Source: Arthrobacter castelli DSM 16402 (GTDB taxonomy: Bacteria > Actinomycetota > Actinomycetes > Actinomycetales > Micrococcaceae). From it: a stretch of 64,000 nucleotides of DNA. Below, one piece after another: positions 1 through 7,887 of this stretch. The stretch lies in assembly GCF_000430705.1 (NCBI RefSeq), contig NZ_AUMN01000007.1:62001-126000 (forward strand), in the 5' to 3' direction. Every line of letters begins with the position of its first letter. Position 1 is the first letter of the stretch. The notes beneath the pieces were generated by a model, which did not search any database, was not told the DNA's origin, and saw only the letters and a program-made list of their open reading frames with translations. The translations under genes and the position numbers were made by a program.

Positions 1-534
1 CCGGTGATCATCCACAACCTCATCACCTCCAAGGCGGTGCCCGAGCTGGTCACCGCTGCAGGCGGGCGCCCGGTGCGGACCAGGGTGGGGCACTCGTTCA
101 TTAAGGCGCTGATGGCTGCCGAGGGCGCGGTCTTCGGCGGCGAACACTCCGCGCACTACTACTTCCGGGACTTCTACAACGCCGACACCGGAATGCTGGC
201 CGCCATGCATGTGCTGGCCGCCCTGGGCGAAACTCAGACCCCGCTCTCGGCGCTCGCGGCCGACTATGATCCCTACGTCGCCAGCGGGGAAGTCAATTCC
301 CGCATCGAAGACGTCCCCGCCGCCGTCTCCCGGGTGCGCCAGTCCTATGCCCGGGACGGTGTAGCGGTTAATGAGCTCGACGGGCTGACGTTTATCCGCG
401 AAGATGGCCAATGGTGGTTTAACCTGCGGGCTTCGAACACCGAGCCATACCTGCGGCTGAACGTTGAAGCCGTGGATCAGCCCACGATGGAGAACGTACG
501 CGATGACGTTCTCGGATTGGTACGGAATACGTGA
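1..534 (+). CDS. manB: Phosphomannomutase/phosphoglucomutase, C-terminal part (5' end outside window)
   Basis: The reading frame is open from the first base of the window, so only the last ~177 residues of an alpha-D-phosphohexomutase are present. The family interconverts mannose-6-P/mannose-1-P or glucose-6-P/glucose-1-P for cell-envelope sugar synthesis in the cytoplasm. Visible signatures are the sugar-binding loop GGEHSAHYYF near residue 47 of the fragment and the phosphate-binding loop LRASNTEPYLRLNVEA near the end, both typical of domains 3 and 4. The N-terminal metal-binding and phosphoserine loops are not in the window. The stop overlaps the next start in a GTGA arrangement, implying translational coupling. 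Mannose versus glucose preference cannot be read from this fragment. Confidence 0.88.
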   Translation, partial: PVIIHNLITSKAVPELVTAAGGRPVRTRVGHSFIKALMAAEGAVFGGEHSAHYYFRDFYNADTGMLAAMHVLAALGETQTPLSALAADYDPYVASGEVNSRIEDVPAAVSRVRQSYARDGVAVNELDGLTFIREDGQWWFNLRASNTEPYLRLNVEAVDQPTMENVRDDVLGLVRNT

Positions 535-995
535 GCTCAGAGCAACCAGAGCCTGCGGCCGACGGCGGAACTGATCCGTCGGCCTGGGTGCAGGAAGACT
601 TGAACAAACTAATGGGCACAGCCCTGGGCATGGCCCAGGAACAACTCGAGGACCAGGGCGCCTTCCTGCCGGCTGCTTTAGTGGTGGGCAACGACGGCGG
701 CATCCGCATGGTCGCTGTCTCACCGGCCAATGACGACGAGGATGTCGACGCCGACATGATGATCAACGACCTGTACAAGGTGCTCGGCGAACAGCGCAGT
801 GAACACCGCGCGGTTGCCGTGGTCTCGGATGTGCATCTGCCCGACGAAGCCACCGATGCGATCTTTGTCGCGACCGAACATTCCCAGGGAGTTGCGGTCG
901 CAGCCGTCCAGGCGTACTCACAGCAGGAAGACAGTTCCTGGACCTTCGCCGAACCGCAGTGGGAAGGCGCGGGACGGCAAGTCTGGGAAGACTGA
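531..995 (+). CDS. Conserved hypothetical acidic protein coupled to manB
   Basis: This 154-residue acidic protein starts with GTG overlapping the manB stop by 4 bp, so it is probably co-transcribed and coupled. It has no signal peptide or membrane segment and contains no motif I can assign. It is rich in Asp and Glu, with an amphipathic Gln-rich segment (EDLNKLMGTALGMAQEQLED) near residues 22-41 followed by an alternating hydrophobic core, consistent with a small cytosolic alpha/beta protein. I infer a link to the mutase only from gene order. Codon use and GC are like the neighbours. Function unknown. Confidence 0.75.
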   Translation: MSSEQPEPAADGGTDPSAWVQEDLNKLMGTALGMAQEQLEDQGAFLPAALVVGNDGGIRMVAVSPANDDEDVDADMMINDLYKVLGEQRSEHRAVAVVSDVHLPDEATDAIFVATEHSQGVAVAAVQAYSQQEDSSWTFAEPQWEGAGRQVWED

Positions 996-1015
996 AATCA
1001 CTGCGAATACGGCGG

Positions 1016-1405
1016 TCACACCATGTCCTCCATCAACCTGGCCAGGATGTCGTTCATAGCCAGCAGCCCGACCAGATGATTCCCCTCGACCACGACCAGC
1101 CGGTTGAGGTGATAGCGGCTCATCAGCGCCGCGGCCTGGCGCAGCGACAGGTCCGCGCCGACGGTGATAGCCGGGATGGTGGCGGCGTCGTAGACGTTGA
1201 GCAGATCCACGTCCCCTTCCTCGGCGACGACGGTGTGGAGCAGTTCGCTGTATGTCAGCAGGCCGTAGGCGTCATGAGGGTGTTGCCCGTCCACCACAAG
1301 ACTCTTCACCTGGCGGTCCTTCATCGCGGCAATTGCCTCGCGCAGGGTGCTGTACGGCGAGATGGTGACGACCTTTGGAACCATGACGTCTTTGACAGTG
1401 AGCAT
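1016..1405 (-). CDS. Tandem CBS-domain protein
   Basis: The 129-residue product consists of two CBS domains (about residues 5-60 and 70-125) and little else. CBS pairs bind adenine nucleotides and act as regulatory modules. The motif VMVPKVVTISPYSTLREAIAAM marks CBS1 and ITVGADLSLRQAAALM marks CBS2. I chose the internal ATG because a perfect AGGAGG lies 6 nt upstream of it; an upstream in-frame ATG five codons earlier overlaps that ribosome site. It is the last gene of a minus-strand operon after a PII-like gene (37-nt gap) and a DUF1538 membrane gene. Two nucleotide-sensing proteins beside one membrane protein suggest it regulates that transporter; this is inference. Confidence 0.85.
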   Translation of the reverse strand: MLTVKDVMVPKVVTISPYSTLREAIAAMKDRQVKSLVVDGQHPHDAYGLLTYSELLHTVVAEEGDVDLLNVYDAATIPAITVGADLSLRQAAALMSRYHLNRLVVVEGNHLVGLLAMNDILARLMEDMV

Positions 1406-1441
1406 CTCTTTCCTCCTCATAAAGTGCCCGGCCGGCCTGCT

Positions 1442-1792
1442 TCACTCGTCTTCGCGGCGCAGACGCTCCTCGAATTTACCGACCTGGCGCAAGTCGATGC
1501 CGGTCAGGTGCTCGATCGGAATCGCGAATGCCAGCCCCCGGGACTTGCCGCCCTTGGCCAGCAGCGGATGCAGTTCCTTGAGGATTGGAGCGGCCAGGTG
1601 CCTGCCCACCACCATCAAAAGCACGGATTGGGTTCCCTCAAAGGTCAGCCCGAGGAATGATTTTTTGGCTTCCCCTCCGATGCCCTTGCCGGCCAGGATC
1701 GTCACACCTGTGGCACCGGCCCGTTGAGCGTACTCAATCGCCTTATCTTCATAGTCGTCCGGGGCAATGACAACTATGGCCGTAAATTTCAC
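1442..1792 (-). CDS. PII-like signalling protein
   Basis: This 116-residue protein has the length and beta-alpha-beta pattern of the PII/GlnB-like superfamily, whose trimers bind nucleotides and regulate membrane transporters or enzymes. The N-terminal strand FTAIVVIAP, a following helix and the later VLLMVVGRHLAAPILKEL segment fit this fold. The classical T-loop uridylylation sequence is not obvious, so I call it PII-like rather than GlnB/GlnK. It starts with GTG, and its first bases overlap the stop of the upstream DUF1538 gene (GTGA), a strong sign of coupled translation. The arrangement resembles transporter-PII pairs such as amtB-glnK, suggesting it gates the membrane partner; ligand unknown. 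Confidence 0.8.
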   Translation of the reverse strand: MKFTAIVVIAPDDYEDKAIEYAQRAGATGVTILAGKGIGGEAKKSFLGLTFEGTQSVLLMVVGRHLAAPILKELHPLLAKGGKSRGLAFAIPIEHLTGIDLRQVGKFEERLRREDE

Positions 1793-3270
1793 GACACTTC
1801 CTTCCGGAGCCGCGGAAATCTCTCCATCATGATGGCATAGATCATGACGGAGATCACGGGAAATATTGAGGCAAACGCAATCAGTCCGAATCCATCGATC
1901 AAGACGTCCCGCCCTTCGATAGCCCTGGCCAACCCGATACCAAGGGCGGTGACCAGCGGGACCGTAACTTCCGACGTCGTGACTCCGCCCAGGTCAAAGG
2001 CCAAGGGGACGATGTACTTCGGTGCGAAGATCACCAGCACCATCGCCAGCAGGTAGGCGGACATGATGAAGTAATGGAAGGGTCCTCCCACCAGGATCCG
2101 GTAGACCCCGAATGCGATGCCGAGCGCCACTCCCACGGCGACGATGATTCGGATGCCGGATGCGCTGATTTTCCCGGGAGAAGCCTCGTGTGCCTGTTCG
2201 CCGATGGCCACAAGTGCGGGTTCGGCCATCGTGGTGGCAAAACCGATGAGCAGGGCAAAGAGCAGGATCAGGACCGGCATGCCTTGTTCGATCAACTGCT
2301 CCGCCATGACCCTTCCCAGCGGGAACAGGCCGAGCTTGAGCCCCATGACGAAGGCGTGCAGGCCGACGACGACCATGGCGAACCCGACGACGACTCTGAC
2401 CGGATGGGACAGTCGCCGCCGCAGCGCCACGAACTGGAAGAACAGCACCACTGCCACGATCGGCAGGACTTCCCGGAACGTTTCGGCCAGGCCAAGGATC
2501 ACCCCAAGCACAGAGATTCCCGCGCCTCCGCCGGACTCCGCCACGGCCCCCGCACCGGCACCGCCGAAGGTGTAGACCCAGATGCCGTACAGCTGGACTC
2601 CAATCATGGGAACCATTACGCACAGCGCCACCAGGCCGAAGCCGTCTGCCAGCAGGCTGCGCCCCCGGATGGAATTGGCCAGCCCCAGACCGATCGCGGC
2701 GATCAGCGGAACACTGACGATGTTGGTTGTGACCCCGCCCGAGTCGTAGGCCAGACCGATAATCTCCCGCGGCGCCACGAAACTGAGCAGCAGCGCCAGG
2801 GCATATCCGCCGATCAGCAGTTTGTGCACTGCCCACCCTCGCAGCACGCGCAGGATGCCCAGGATCAGGACCAGGCCCACCGAGGTGGCAATCACAAAGC
2901 GCAGCACCAGCGAGTCGATCCGGCCGTCGCTGACCAGCTGCGCCTGTTCGGCTACGGCGATCACCGCGGGTTCCGCGATGGAGGCGGCGAACCCGATGGC
3001 AAACCCGAAGGGCAGCAACAGGGAGAGCGCACCGCGGCGGACGAACTGATTGGCCAGATTCTTCCCGACCGGGAAAACGCTCAAATCCAGGCCGTAGAGG
3101 AACAGTGCGATGCCCACCGCCACGACGAGGAGTCCTACGGCCAGGGTCACTGGATCATCGGGCATCGATTGGAAGACCAGCAGCTGGAACAGCACGACGA
3201 CGAGCACGATAGGCAGGAGGTTTCTCAGCGCCTTGAGGAGTTCGCGAACGAACCGTCTAAGGTGCTCCAT
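1789..3270 (-). CDS. DUF1538 family multi-pass membrane protein
   Basis: This 493-residue polytopic membrane protein belongs to the DUF1538 family, for which I know no established substrate. It is an internal duplication: the first half carries EPAVIAVAEQA and GGVTTNIVSVPL, and the second half carries EPALVAIGEQA and GGVTTSEVTVPL at equivalent positions, each among about five to six hydrophobic segments. Conserved glycine-threonine loops in both halves suggest a two-fold pseudosymmetric transporter or channel. I start at the ATG preceded by GGAGAAAGGGC; an upstream in-frame extension of 33 residues lacks a ribosome site. It is the first gene of an operon with PII-like and CBS proteins, so nucleotide-regulated transport is a reasonable inference. 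Confidence 0.85.
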   Translation of the reverse strand: MEHLRRFVRELLKALRNLLPIVLVVVLFQLLVFQSMPDDPVTLAVGLLVVAVGIALFLYGLDLSVFPVGKNLANQFVRRGALSLLLPFGFAIGFAASIAEPAVIAVAEQAQLVSDGRIDSLVLRFVIATSVGLVLILGILRVLRGWAVHKLLIGGYALALLLSFVAPREIIGLAYDSGGVTTNIVSVPLIAAIGLGLANSIRGRSLLADGFGLVALCVMVPMIGVQLYGIWVYTFGGAGAGAVAESGGGAGISVLGVILGLAETFREVLPIVAVVLFFQFVALRRRLSHPVRVVVGFAMVVVGLHAFVMGLKLGLFPLGRVMAEQLIEQGMPVLILLFALLIGFATTMAEPALVAIGEQAHEASPGKISASGIRIIVAVGVALGIAFGVYRILVGGPFHYFIMSAYLLAMVLVIFAPKYIVPLAFDLGGVTTSEVTVPLVTALGIGLARAIEGRDVLIDGFGLIAFASIFPVISVMIYAIMMERFPRLRKEVS

Positions 3271-3386
3271 TGCCCTTTCTCCGCGATAGTGGCGTGAGTA
3301 CGGTGGATTTTTAGTCTGCCCGTTACCCGTAACCGGTGTCCAGTAATCGAACGCGTGCGCCGCGGCCATCGAAGAGGGATTTAAAC

Positions 3387-3424
3387 GCGCAGTGCCCCTC
3401 CCGTGGCGGGGAAGGGCACTGCGC
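3387..3424 (-). terminator. Terminator-like hairpin after pckG
   Basis: Arms GCGCAGTGCCC and GGGCACTGCGC (3387-3397 and 3414-3424) are perfectly complementary over 11 bp around a 16-nt loop. On the minus strand the hairpin is followed by GTTTAAATC, a short T-rich run. It lies 28 nt beyond the pckG stop, so it probably ends pckG transcription and separates it from the DUF1538 operon. Confidence 0.75.
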
Positions 3425-3451
3425 TTTGGCCGGTCTCACGTGAGCCGGTGA

Positions 3452-5335
3452 CTAACGGGAGAACCGTTCGTGCAATCCGTCCAGTTGTTGCCTCAACACC
3501 GTCGGCAGGGAGTCGCCAAACCGCTCGTACCAGCTTTCAATATCGGCCAGTTCGGCCTGCCATTCGCCGTCGTCGACGGCGCCTGCCGCCTTGACCTGTT
3601 CGGGGGTGGTCGACAGGCCAGTCAGCTCCAGCCCATCCGGGGTCGGAACCTGGCCGATCGGGGTCTCAACGGCATCCGCTTTGCCCTCCACCCGGTCGAT
3701 GACCCACTGGATGACTCGCGAGTTTTCTCCGAATCCGGGCCACAGGAAGCTGTTATCGGAAGCGCGGCGGAACCAGTTGACCAGGAAAATCTTCGGCAGC
3801 TTGTTCTCGTCGGTGCGCTCCGGCATCGAGAGCCAGTGCCGCAGGTAGTCGCCGGCGTCATACCCGATGAACGGCAGCATCGCCATCGGATCGCGGCGGA
3901 CCACGCCCACTTTTCCGGAGGCGGCCGCCGTCGTCTCGGAGGACAGCGTGGATCCCATGAAGACGCCGTTCGTCCAATCCCGTGACTGCGTCACCAGCGG
4001 GATGGTTGTCTTGCGACGCCCGCCGAAGAGAATGGCCGACAGCGGTACGCCTTCCGGGTCGTCGTACTCGGGCGCGATCATGTCCAGTTGGTCGATCGGC
4101 GTGCAGAACCGCGAGTTGGGATGCGCGGCCGGCTGATCCGATTCCGGAGTCCAGTCGTTTCCCTTCCAATCGATCAGGTGGTCCGGGGTTTCCTCGCTCA
4201 TCCCCTCCCACCAGACGCCGCCGTCGTCGGTCAGCGCCACATTGGTGAAGATGGAGTTGCCCTTCGCGATGCCGCGCATGGCATTGGGATTGGTGCCCCA
4301 GCCGGTGCCCGGTGCCACCCCGAACAGGCCGGTCTCGGGGTTGACCGCACGCAACTGCCCGTCATCGCCGATGCGGAGCCAGCTGATGTCGTCGCCGAGC
4401 GTTTCAACTTCCCAGCCGTCGATGGTCGGGTCCAGCAGTGCCAGGTTGGTCTTGCCGCAGGCCGAGGGGAAAGCCGCACAGATGTAATGCGTCTTCCGGT
4501 CGGCCGTGCGGGTCATCTTCAGGATGAGCATATGCTCGGCCAGCCAGCCCTCGTCCTTGGCCATGGCCGAGGCGATCCGCAGCGAGAAGCATTTTTTACC
4601 CAGCAGGGCGTTGCCGCCATAGCCGGATCCGTACGAGACGATTGAACGCTCCTCCGGAAAGTGCACGATCCACTTGTCCTCGTTGCACGGCCACACCACG
4701 TCCTGCTGGCCGGGCTCCAACGGGGCGCCAACGGAGTGCAGCGCCGGAACATATGACGCATCCAGCTCAGTCATCCGGTCCAGCACGTCCTGGCCGATCC
4801 TGGCCATGATGCGCATCGAGGCGACCACATAGGCGCTGTCGGTGATTTCGACGCCGAACTTCGGATCCTTGGCATCCAGATGACCCATGACGAACGGAAT
4901 TACATACATCGTCCGGCCACGCATGGCGCCGTCGAACAGGCTGTTCAACTTCGCCTTCATCTGCGACGGTTCCAACCAATTGTTGGTGAAACCGGAGTCG
5001 CGTTCCTGCTCGGAACAGATGAAGGTCTGCTCCTCCACGCGGGCGACATCCTTGGGGTCGGAGAACGCCGCGAACGAGTTGGGGAACGTGTCCGGGTTGA
5101 GCCGCGTCAACGTCCCGGCCTCGACCAGCTGATCGGTCAACCGGGCATACTCTTCGGAAGAACCATCGACCCAATAGATGCTGTCCGGCCGGGCCAATTC
5201 CGCCACCTCGGCGACCCAGCCAAGCAGCTCTTCATGGGTGGTGGGCGCATTGGTATGCGCGTGCGGTGCGGGCTGCGGCGCGGCAGCCGGGTCGACGGAA
5301 TCTTCCATCAGAAGTTGACGCGAAGCCTCGGCCAT
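3452..5335 (-). CDS. pckG: Phosphoenolpyruvate carboxykinase (GTP)
   Basis: The 627-residue enzyme converts oxaloacetate plus GTP to PEP, CO2 and GDP, the entry step of gluconeogenesis in the cytosol. The GTP-class kinase-1 loop FPSACGKTN is at residues 289-297, including the reactive cysteine C293 characteristic of the GTP form. The N-terminal substrate region and the motif [12 protein letters not shown] are also present. Length matches the bacterial GTP-PEPCK family (about 600-630). I start at ATG 5335 with AAGGGA seven nt upstream; an in-frame ATG twelve codons earlier has no clear ribosome site. It is monocistronic, ends at a strong hairpin, and has a CRP/GlxR-like site about 150 bp upstream, suggesting carbon-source control. 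Confidence 0.97.
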   Translation of the reverse strand: MAEASRQLLMEDSVDPAAAPQPAPHAHTNAPTTHEELLGWVAEVAELARPDSIYWVDGSSEEYARLTDQLVEAGTLTRLNPDTFPNSFAAFSDPKDVARVEEQTFICSEQERDSGFTNNWLEPSQMKAKLNSLFDGAMRGRTMYVIPFVMGHLDAKDPKFGVEITDSAYVVASMRIMARIGQDVLDRMTELDASYVPALHSVGAPLEPGQQDVVWPCNEDKWIVHFPEERSIVSYGSGYGGNALLGKKCFSLRIASAMAKDEGWLAEHMLILKMTRTADRKTHYICAAFPSACGKTNLALLDPTIDGWEVETLGDDISWLRIGDDGQLRAVNPETGLFGVAPGTGWGTNPNAMRGIAKGNSIFTNVALTDDGGVWWEGMSEETPDHLIDWKGNDWTPESDQPAAHPNSRFCTPIDQLDMIAPEYDDPEGVPLSAILFGGRRKTTIPLVTQSRDWTNGVFMGSTLSSETTAAASGKVGVVRRDPMAMLPFIGYDAGDYLRHWLSMPERTDENKLPKIFLVNWFRRASDNSFLWPGFGENSRVIQWVIDRVEGKADAVETPIGQVPTPDGLELTGLSTTPEQVKAAGAVDDGEWQAELADIESWYERFGDSLPTVLRQQLDGLHERFSR

Positions 5336-5484
5336 GATTTGTCCCTTCGTTGGTCCCATGAGGTGCTTCAAATGCTATGGGCCGAACGGGCGCTCCAAAG
5401 AGGAGTAGTCTGGGGCAGGCGGCAGCTCCGCGGGGTGACTTTCGCACCATGCCGGGGTTGCAGGGCATAAGTACGACATATTTT

Positions 5485-5500
5485 TGTGATCAAGGTCACG
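5485..5500. promoter_or_regulatory. CRP/GlxR-like operator upstream of pckG
   Basis: The sequence TGTGA-N6-TCACG matches nine of ten positions of the CRP-family half-sites TGTGA/TCACA. It lies about 150 bp upstream of the pckG start. On the minus strand it overlaps TTGATC, which is 17 nt from TTATGC, a possible -35/-10 pair. GlxR is the CRP homologue of actinobacteria. Whether it activates or represses cannot be told from sequence. Confidence 0.55.
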
Positions 5501-5590
5501 TAGACCGGTATAGTTGCCCAAGGTGCCGGGGCCGGGATTCGCCATGAAAATCGAAACACGCTAGAGTGGTCTACGGCCTTCGATGGCCAT

Positions 5591-5663
5591 GCGCCCGTAG
5601 CTCAACGGATAGAGCATCTGACTACGGATCAGAAGGTTGTAGGTTCGAATCCTGTCGGGCGCA
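5591..5663 (+). tRNA. tRNA-Arg (anticodon ACG)
   Basis: A complete 73-nt cloverleaf. The acceptor stem GCGCCCG pairs with CGGGCGC and is followed by discriminator A. The D arm contains TAGCTCAACGGATAGAGCA. The anticodon stem TCTGA/TCAGA closes a 7-nt loop with ACG at 5624-5626. The T arm contains GGTTCGAATCC. CCA is not encoded. The A34 should be deaminated to inosine by TadA, which is encoded at 18154-18621 in this window, to read CGU, CGC and CGA. A Rho-independent terminator follows. Confidence 0.97.
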
Positions 5664-5680
5664 CGGAACCAGGACAGAAC

Positions 5681-5711
5681 AAGCCGCTTGCCGGTTGGCA
5701 GGCGGCTTTTT
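5681..5711. terminator. Terminator of tRNA-Arg, possibly shared with fadR-type gene
   Basis: AAGCCGCTTGCC and GGCAGGCGGCTT form a 12-bp stem with one G-U pair and a GGTT loop, followed by TTTTT. It lies 17 nt after the tRNA. Because the convergent regulator gene ends at 5740, and A-rich sequence precedes the hairpin, it could act in both directions. Confidence 0.85.
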
Positions 5712-5739
5712 CCATGCCGGGCCCGGCGCCCGCCATGTC

Positions 5740-6495
5740 CTACTTCCCTGCGGCCGAACCTTGATCCGGCCCGGCGATCTGGGTCGCAATCTGGCGGCGG
5801 ACCGGCTCGTAGTGCTCGGCGACGGCCTGGATGAATTCGGGCACGCTGCCGCGTGCGGCGGCCTCAACGATATTCCCGTGCGCTTCGGCGGTCGTCCGCG
5901 CATCGGCCGGAGAGGCACCGAGTCTTGGCGCCACGATCGACTGGACGTCCCAGAACGCGCCGGTGAGCTGGGCGATGAGCTGGTTTTCCAAGGGCCCCAT
6001 CAGGAGCAGATGGAAACGGCGGTCCTGGTCCACGAACGACTCGCCCCGGGCGGCCAGGCCTTTCATCTCTGCCACCTCATCGTTCAGCGCCTCGTGCAGG
6101 GCATCGTCAAACGAGCTCACGATCCGGGAAGCCAGACCCTGCTCCAGCATTTGCCGCACATCGATGAGCTCCTCCAACGCCGCCAGGTCGTCCCTGCTGC
6201 TTAGCATGGCCCGGAAGGTCAGGCTTTCCACCAGCGCCGACATCGACAGTTCACCCACATAGGTTCCGTGCCCGTGCCGCACCTCGACAATATCCAGCGC
6301 ATCAAGAGTCTTGACAGCCTCCCGCACGCTGGAGCGACTCACTTCCAGCGCCTTGCATATCTCGGCCTCGGTGGGCAGCAGGTCCCCCGGGCCCAAGTGG
6401 TTCTGCAAAATGTAGCTCTTAATCCGGTCAGTCACTGTCGTTCCCTTGGCCAGGGGATCCGGCCCGGACTGGTTGGTGAGTGAAGTTTGGGTCAT
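5740..6495 (-). CDS. FadR-type GntR regulator, probable sialic-acid locus repressor
   Basis: The 251-residue protein has an N-terminal GntR winged helix (about residues 20-90: LLPTEAEICKALEVSRSSVREAVKTLDAL) and a C-terminal helical FCD effector domain (about 105-235). FCD domains bind small carboxylic acids, often through a metal held by His residues. It is transcribed divergently from the ABC importer-nanAKE operon across a 110-bp region holding a perfect dyad, so it most likely represses that operon and itself in response to sialic acid or a sugar phosphate. The role resembles NanR but I do not assign the symbol, as NanR-type regulators arose in several families. The start is an ATG with AGGAGGGC about 10 nt upstream. 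Confidence 0.9.
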   Translation of the reverse strand: MTQTSLTNQSGPDPLAKGTTVTDRIKSYILQNHLGPGDLLPTEAEICKALEVSRSSVREAVKTLDALDIVEVRHGHGTYVGELSMSALVESLTFRAMLSSRDDLAALEELIDVRQMLEQGLASRIVSSFDDALHEALNDEVAEMKGLAARGESFVDQDRRFHLLLMGPLENQLIAQLTGAFWDVQSIVAPRLGASPADARTTAEAHGNIVEAAARGSVPEFIQAVAEHYEPVRRQIATQIAGPDQGSAAGK

Positions 6496-6520
6496 GGCGA
6501 CTCTTGCCCTCCTGCAGAAA

Positions 6521-6536
6521 TGTGTTTAGACTCACA
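6521..6536. promoter_or_regulatory. CRP/GlxR-like operator in nan intergenic region
   Basis: TGTGT-N6-TCACA differs from the CRP-family palindrome TGTGA-N6-TCACA at one half-site position. It sits between the divergent regulator (start 6495) and the importer operon (start 6606), ten bp from the FadR-type dyad. It could provide catabolite control of sialic-acid use. Confidence 0.5.
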
Positions 6537-6545
6537 GCATACCGC

Positions 6546-6568
6546 GATCAGACGTCAGATGTCTGATC
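6546..6568. promoter_or_regulatory. Probable operator of the FadR-type regulator
   Basis: GATCAGAC-N7-GTCTGATC is a perfect 8-bp inverted repeat of 23 bp total, 38 bp upstream of the importer start. A nested overlapping dyad, TCAGATGTCTGA, is also present. Size and position suit a dimeric GntR-family repressor acting on the divergent promoters. Confidence 0.65.
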
Positions 6569-6605
6569 TCCTTGGATTTTTCCACTCGATCAGGAGTCCA
6601 GCCAG

Positions 6606-7883
6606 ATGAAATCGACATTCACATCCTTATCCCGCAGGGATCTGCTCCGCTACGCAGGAATCGGAGGAGCCGGTGCGGCGATCTTCGGAATCACCGGGTG
6701 CGGCCCCGGCTCAAGCGGCGGGGGCGGCGGCGATGGGGCCACCATCGAGATCTGGGACTACTACGGCCCGCCGGACAGCATCTACGGCCGCGCCCTTCAA
6801 GACCTCTACGAGAGGTATATGAAGGCGAACAAGGGCGTAAAGGTGGATAAGCGCTTTGTCACCTTCGGCGAATTCAACCGGCTGCTGCTGCAGTCCGGTG
6901 CCGGCGGCGACCTGCCCGATATCGCCCTGGTCAATGCCTTCGACACCGGCAAATTCGCCCAGGCCGGCGTGGCCCGGGAACTGACCAGCCAGGTGGAGGA
7001 TTGGGGCAAGTCAGGCAAATACTTCGAGACCAGCTGGGGCTCGACAGTGTACGAAGACAGCAACTATGCCCTGCCCCACGTGGCCGACTGCTACGTCCTC
7101 TGGTACAACGTGGACCACTTCAAGGAGGCCGGATTCGAGCCGCCGAAGACCTGGAAAGAGCTGGGCACCATGGCTGAACAACTCTCCCAAGGTGACCGGA
7201 TCGGCTTCGCCTTCAGCGCCGTCGAAGGCGTCCAGGGGGCCACGGCATGGGTCATCCGGTTCCTCGCCGCCGGCGGCGACATCACCAAGGTCGCGAGTCC
7301 GGCCGGTGAAGCCGCCCTGCAGCAGTGGGTCGATTTGGTGAAGTCCGGAGCCACGTCAGCCAGCGTCCTGGAATGGATCGAGGAAGACACCTACAACCGG
7401 TTCAAGGCCGGCAGGGCATCCATGATGCTGCAATCCGCCTCCTACGTGAACGTGCTCAAGGAGGAAGCGCCCGACCTCAACTGGAAGGTCGCGCTGCTGC
7501 CCAAGGACAAGGTGCGTGCCAGCTTCCTGAGCGCGGAGAACCTGATCATCACCTCCGGGGCTGACGACGTCGACGCCTCCTGGGACTTGATGACTTACAT
7601 GCAGCACCCCGACGTGCTGAAGAAGTACCTGCCGGAGCGGAATAAGCTCCCGGCGAGGAAGGATCTGGCCCAGGATCCGCTGTGGTCCGAGGATCCGATT
7701 TGGAGCGTTTTCGTCGACCAGCTGGCCACGGCCTGGGCGCCCGAGGGCGATGTGGCGGTGAACTCGAACGAAATCTTCACCTACATCCAGGAGGCTATTC
7801 AACTGGCGATCAGCGGTTCCGCCTCAGTGAGCGGAGCCCTGAAGCAGACACAGCAGAAGATCGATAAGTTGATGGCGGCCTGA
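6606..7883 (+). CDS. Carbohydrate ABC importer, substrate-binding lipoprotein
   Basis: The 425-residue protein is a family-1 extracellular solute-binding protein that would deliver a sugar to the two permeases encoded next. Its N-terminus has a twin-arginine motif (S-R-R-D-L-L, Arg10-Arg11), a hydrophobic stretch and a lipobox ITGC with Cys32, so it is probably exported folded by Tat and lipid-anchored. A Gly-rich spacer follows the cysteine. It is the first gene of a tightly packed operon with NanA-, NanK- and NanE-like enzymes. The context points to N-acetylneuraminate or a sialoside as substrate, which is inference because binding specificity cannot be read from sequence. Confidence 0.93.
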   Translation: MKSTFTSLSRRDLLRYAGIGGAGAAIFGITGCGPGSSGGGGGDGATIEIWDYYGPPDSIYGRALQDLYERYMKANKGVKVDKRFVTFGEFNRLLLQSGAGGDLPDIALVNAFDTGKFAQAGVARELTSQVEDWGKSGKYFETSWGSTVYEDSNYALPHVADCYVLWYNVDHFKEAGFEPPKTWKELGTMAEQLSQGDRIGFAFSAVEGVQGATAWVIRFLAAGGDITKVASPAGEAALQQWVDLVKSGATSASVLEWIEEDTYNRFKAGRASMMLQSASYVNVLKEEAPDLNWKVALLPKDKVRASFLSAENLIITSGADDVDASWDLMTYMQHPDVLKKYLPERNKLPARKDLAQDPLWSEDPIWSVFVDQLATAWAPEGDVAVNSNEIFTYIQEAIQLAISGSASVSGALKQTQQKIDKLMAA

Positions 7884-7887
7884 ACCA

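Noticed and set aside
2074-3297. Long plus-strand open frame over the DUF1538 gene
   Set aside because: Its protein is rich in His, Asp and Gln with no family resemblance; it is the shadow of a well-supported minus-strand membrane protein.
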